Shown: positions 63,638 to 64,000 of the stretch, one piece after another
Layout of the letters: each line of letters begins with the position of its first letter
Position numbering within the stretch: the first letter of the stretch is position 1
Source of the DNA: Corynebacterium sp.
GTDB lineage: Bacteria > Actinomycetota > Actinomycetes > Mycobacteriales > Mycobacteriaceae
Assembly: GCF_030538285.1 (NCBI RefSeq)
Contig: NZ_JAUNUG010000001.1
Location: 62,001 to 126,000 of the forward strand
Length of the DNA stretch: 64,000 nucleotides
Direction: 5' to 3'
Translations under genes and position numbers: made by a program
The notes under the pieces: generated by a model
Told to the model about the DNA's origin: nothing
Database searches by the model: none
What the model saw: the letters and a program-made list of their open reading frames with translations, nothing else

Positions 63638-64000
63638 ATGAGTGAGCTGAAGGACAAGATCCGCGCCGACCTGAAGACCGCGATGCTGGCCAAGGACAAG
63701 GGCCGCACCGGCACCATCCGCATGCTGCTGGCCGCTATCCAGGGAGAGGAGACCACCGGCACCAAGCATGAGGCGAGCGACGAGGACATCCTCAAGGTCA
63801 TCGCCCGGGAGATCAAGAAGCGCCGCGAGTCGGCGCAGATCTACACCGATAACAACCGCCCCGAGCTCGCCGAGACGGAGCTCGCGGAGGTCGCGGTGCT
63901 GGAGGAGTACCAGCCGGCGCAGTTGGATGACGCGGGCGTCGAGAAGCTTGTCGACGACGCGGTCGCCACCGTAGCCGCCGAGCAGGGCATCGCACCGGCA
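63638..64000 (+). CDS. YqeY/GatB-domain protein (3' end beyond window)
   Basis: 121 codons visible, open to the last base. It starts MSELKDKIRADLKTAMLAKD, then TIRMLLAAIQGEE, IAREIKKRRESAQIYTDNNR and ETELAEVAVLEEYQPAQLDD, all typical of the about 150-residue YqeY family, which shares the tRNA-binding tail domain of GatB. The role is uncertain. The 3' end contains a pair of overlapping, oppositely oriented copies of the iterated CGTCGANAAGC word (63947-63966). Confidence 0.88.
   Translation, partial: MSELKDKIRADLKTAMLAKDKGRTGTIRMLLAAIQGEETTGTKHEASDEDILKVIAREIKKRRESAQIYTDNNRPELAETELAEVAVLEEYQPAQLDDAGVEKLVDDAVATVAAEQGIAPA
63947..63966. repeat. Head-to-head pair of the iterated 11-mer CGTCGANAAGC
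   Basis: CGTCGAGAAGCTTGTCGACG holds two copies of the word in opposite orientation sharing the bases GC in the middle, forming a near-perfect dyad. It represents the 36 exact copies seen in the window. In the CGTCGANAAGC orientation these start at 1307, 2698, 8069, 10047, 10377, 15141, 17954, 18239, 24197, 24589, 26210, 27690, 34567, 35336, 36953, 52768, 56243, 59562, 63011 and 63947. In the reverse orientation they start at 130, 2949, 3165, 7833, 8222, 14246, 15230, 16914, 20104, 24562, 28980, 40838, 45151, 54866, 61255 and 63956. Confidence 0.8.

Overview
The window is a GC-rich stretch of a Corynebacterium-type chromosome. Two things support this: individual gene types (lysC with an internal in-frame second start, leuA behind a Leu-codon leader peptide, an MmpL/RND transporter, MurT/GatD, sigC next to katA, a six-gene mrp operon) and an order of core genes (pat, mgtE, dccT-like, tyrA, tadA, csbD-like, mmpL, tgt, gluQ, aspT, dnaX, ybaB, recR, gatD/murT, leuA, lysC-asd, sigC, katA, mrp) that resembles C. 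glutamicum as I remember it. The species cannot be named from the sequence.

Layout. 1-12.6 kb: MoaD-like protein, HisC-like aminotransferase, tRNA-Ser(GCT) and two identical tRNA-Arg(ACG), MgtE, a SLC13/DASS carrier, TyrA, TadA with its partner protein, a CsbD-like protein, tRNA-Ser(CGA), MmpL and an unusual tRNA-guanine transglycosylase. 12.8-17.5 kb: a four-gene overlapping locus with PelG-like and PelF-like proteins, a putative glycosidase (GHL15-like) and a half glycosyltransferase, which is probably an exopolysaccharide system. 17.3-22 kb (minus): an AfuABC-type ABC importer and a queuosine-precursor transporter. 22.1-23.7 kb: a secreted surface protein. 23.8-31.4 kb: gluQ, a PAS protein, an aquaporin, tRNA-Ser(GGA), the 4.5S/SRP RNA, aspT, a SUFU-like protein, dnaX, ybaB and recR. 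31.4-37.2 kb: a 115-bp tandem repeat, two atypical CDF proteins with a half-size binding lipoprotein, GatD/MurT and a DnaQ-like/BRCT protein. 37.4-45.3 kb: a MerR regulator, leuA with its attenuation leader, two tiny porin-like peptides, a PIG-V-like membrane protein, a DMT permease and lysC-asd. 45.5-52.6 kb: two large related surface proteins, one with its signal peptide out of frame. 52.6-64 kb: sigC, katA, mrpACDEFG, a YhgE/Pip-like membrane protein, tRNA-Pro(CGG), a metallophosphoesterase and a YqeY-like gene cut by the window end.

The genes combine into a few themes. Aspartate-family and aromatic amino acid metabolism is represented by lysC, asd, aspT, leuA, tyrA and pat. tRNA modification is represented by tadA, tgt, the precursor transporter and gluQ. 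Envelope construction is represented by MurT/GatD, MmpL, the Pel-like locus, the small porin-like peptides and three surface proteins that share one C-terminal module.

The most unexpected signal is an 11-bp word, CGTCGANAAGC. It occurs 36 times in 64 kb, on both strands, in different reading frames and also between genes, where about 0.1 would be expected by chance. It is missing from the 7.6 kb holding the two large surface-protein genes. Its function is unknown to me. Other leads are the shared Cys-flanked C-terminal module, the compact Pel-like locus, the TGT without its zinc cysteines, and the small porin candidates.
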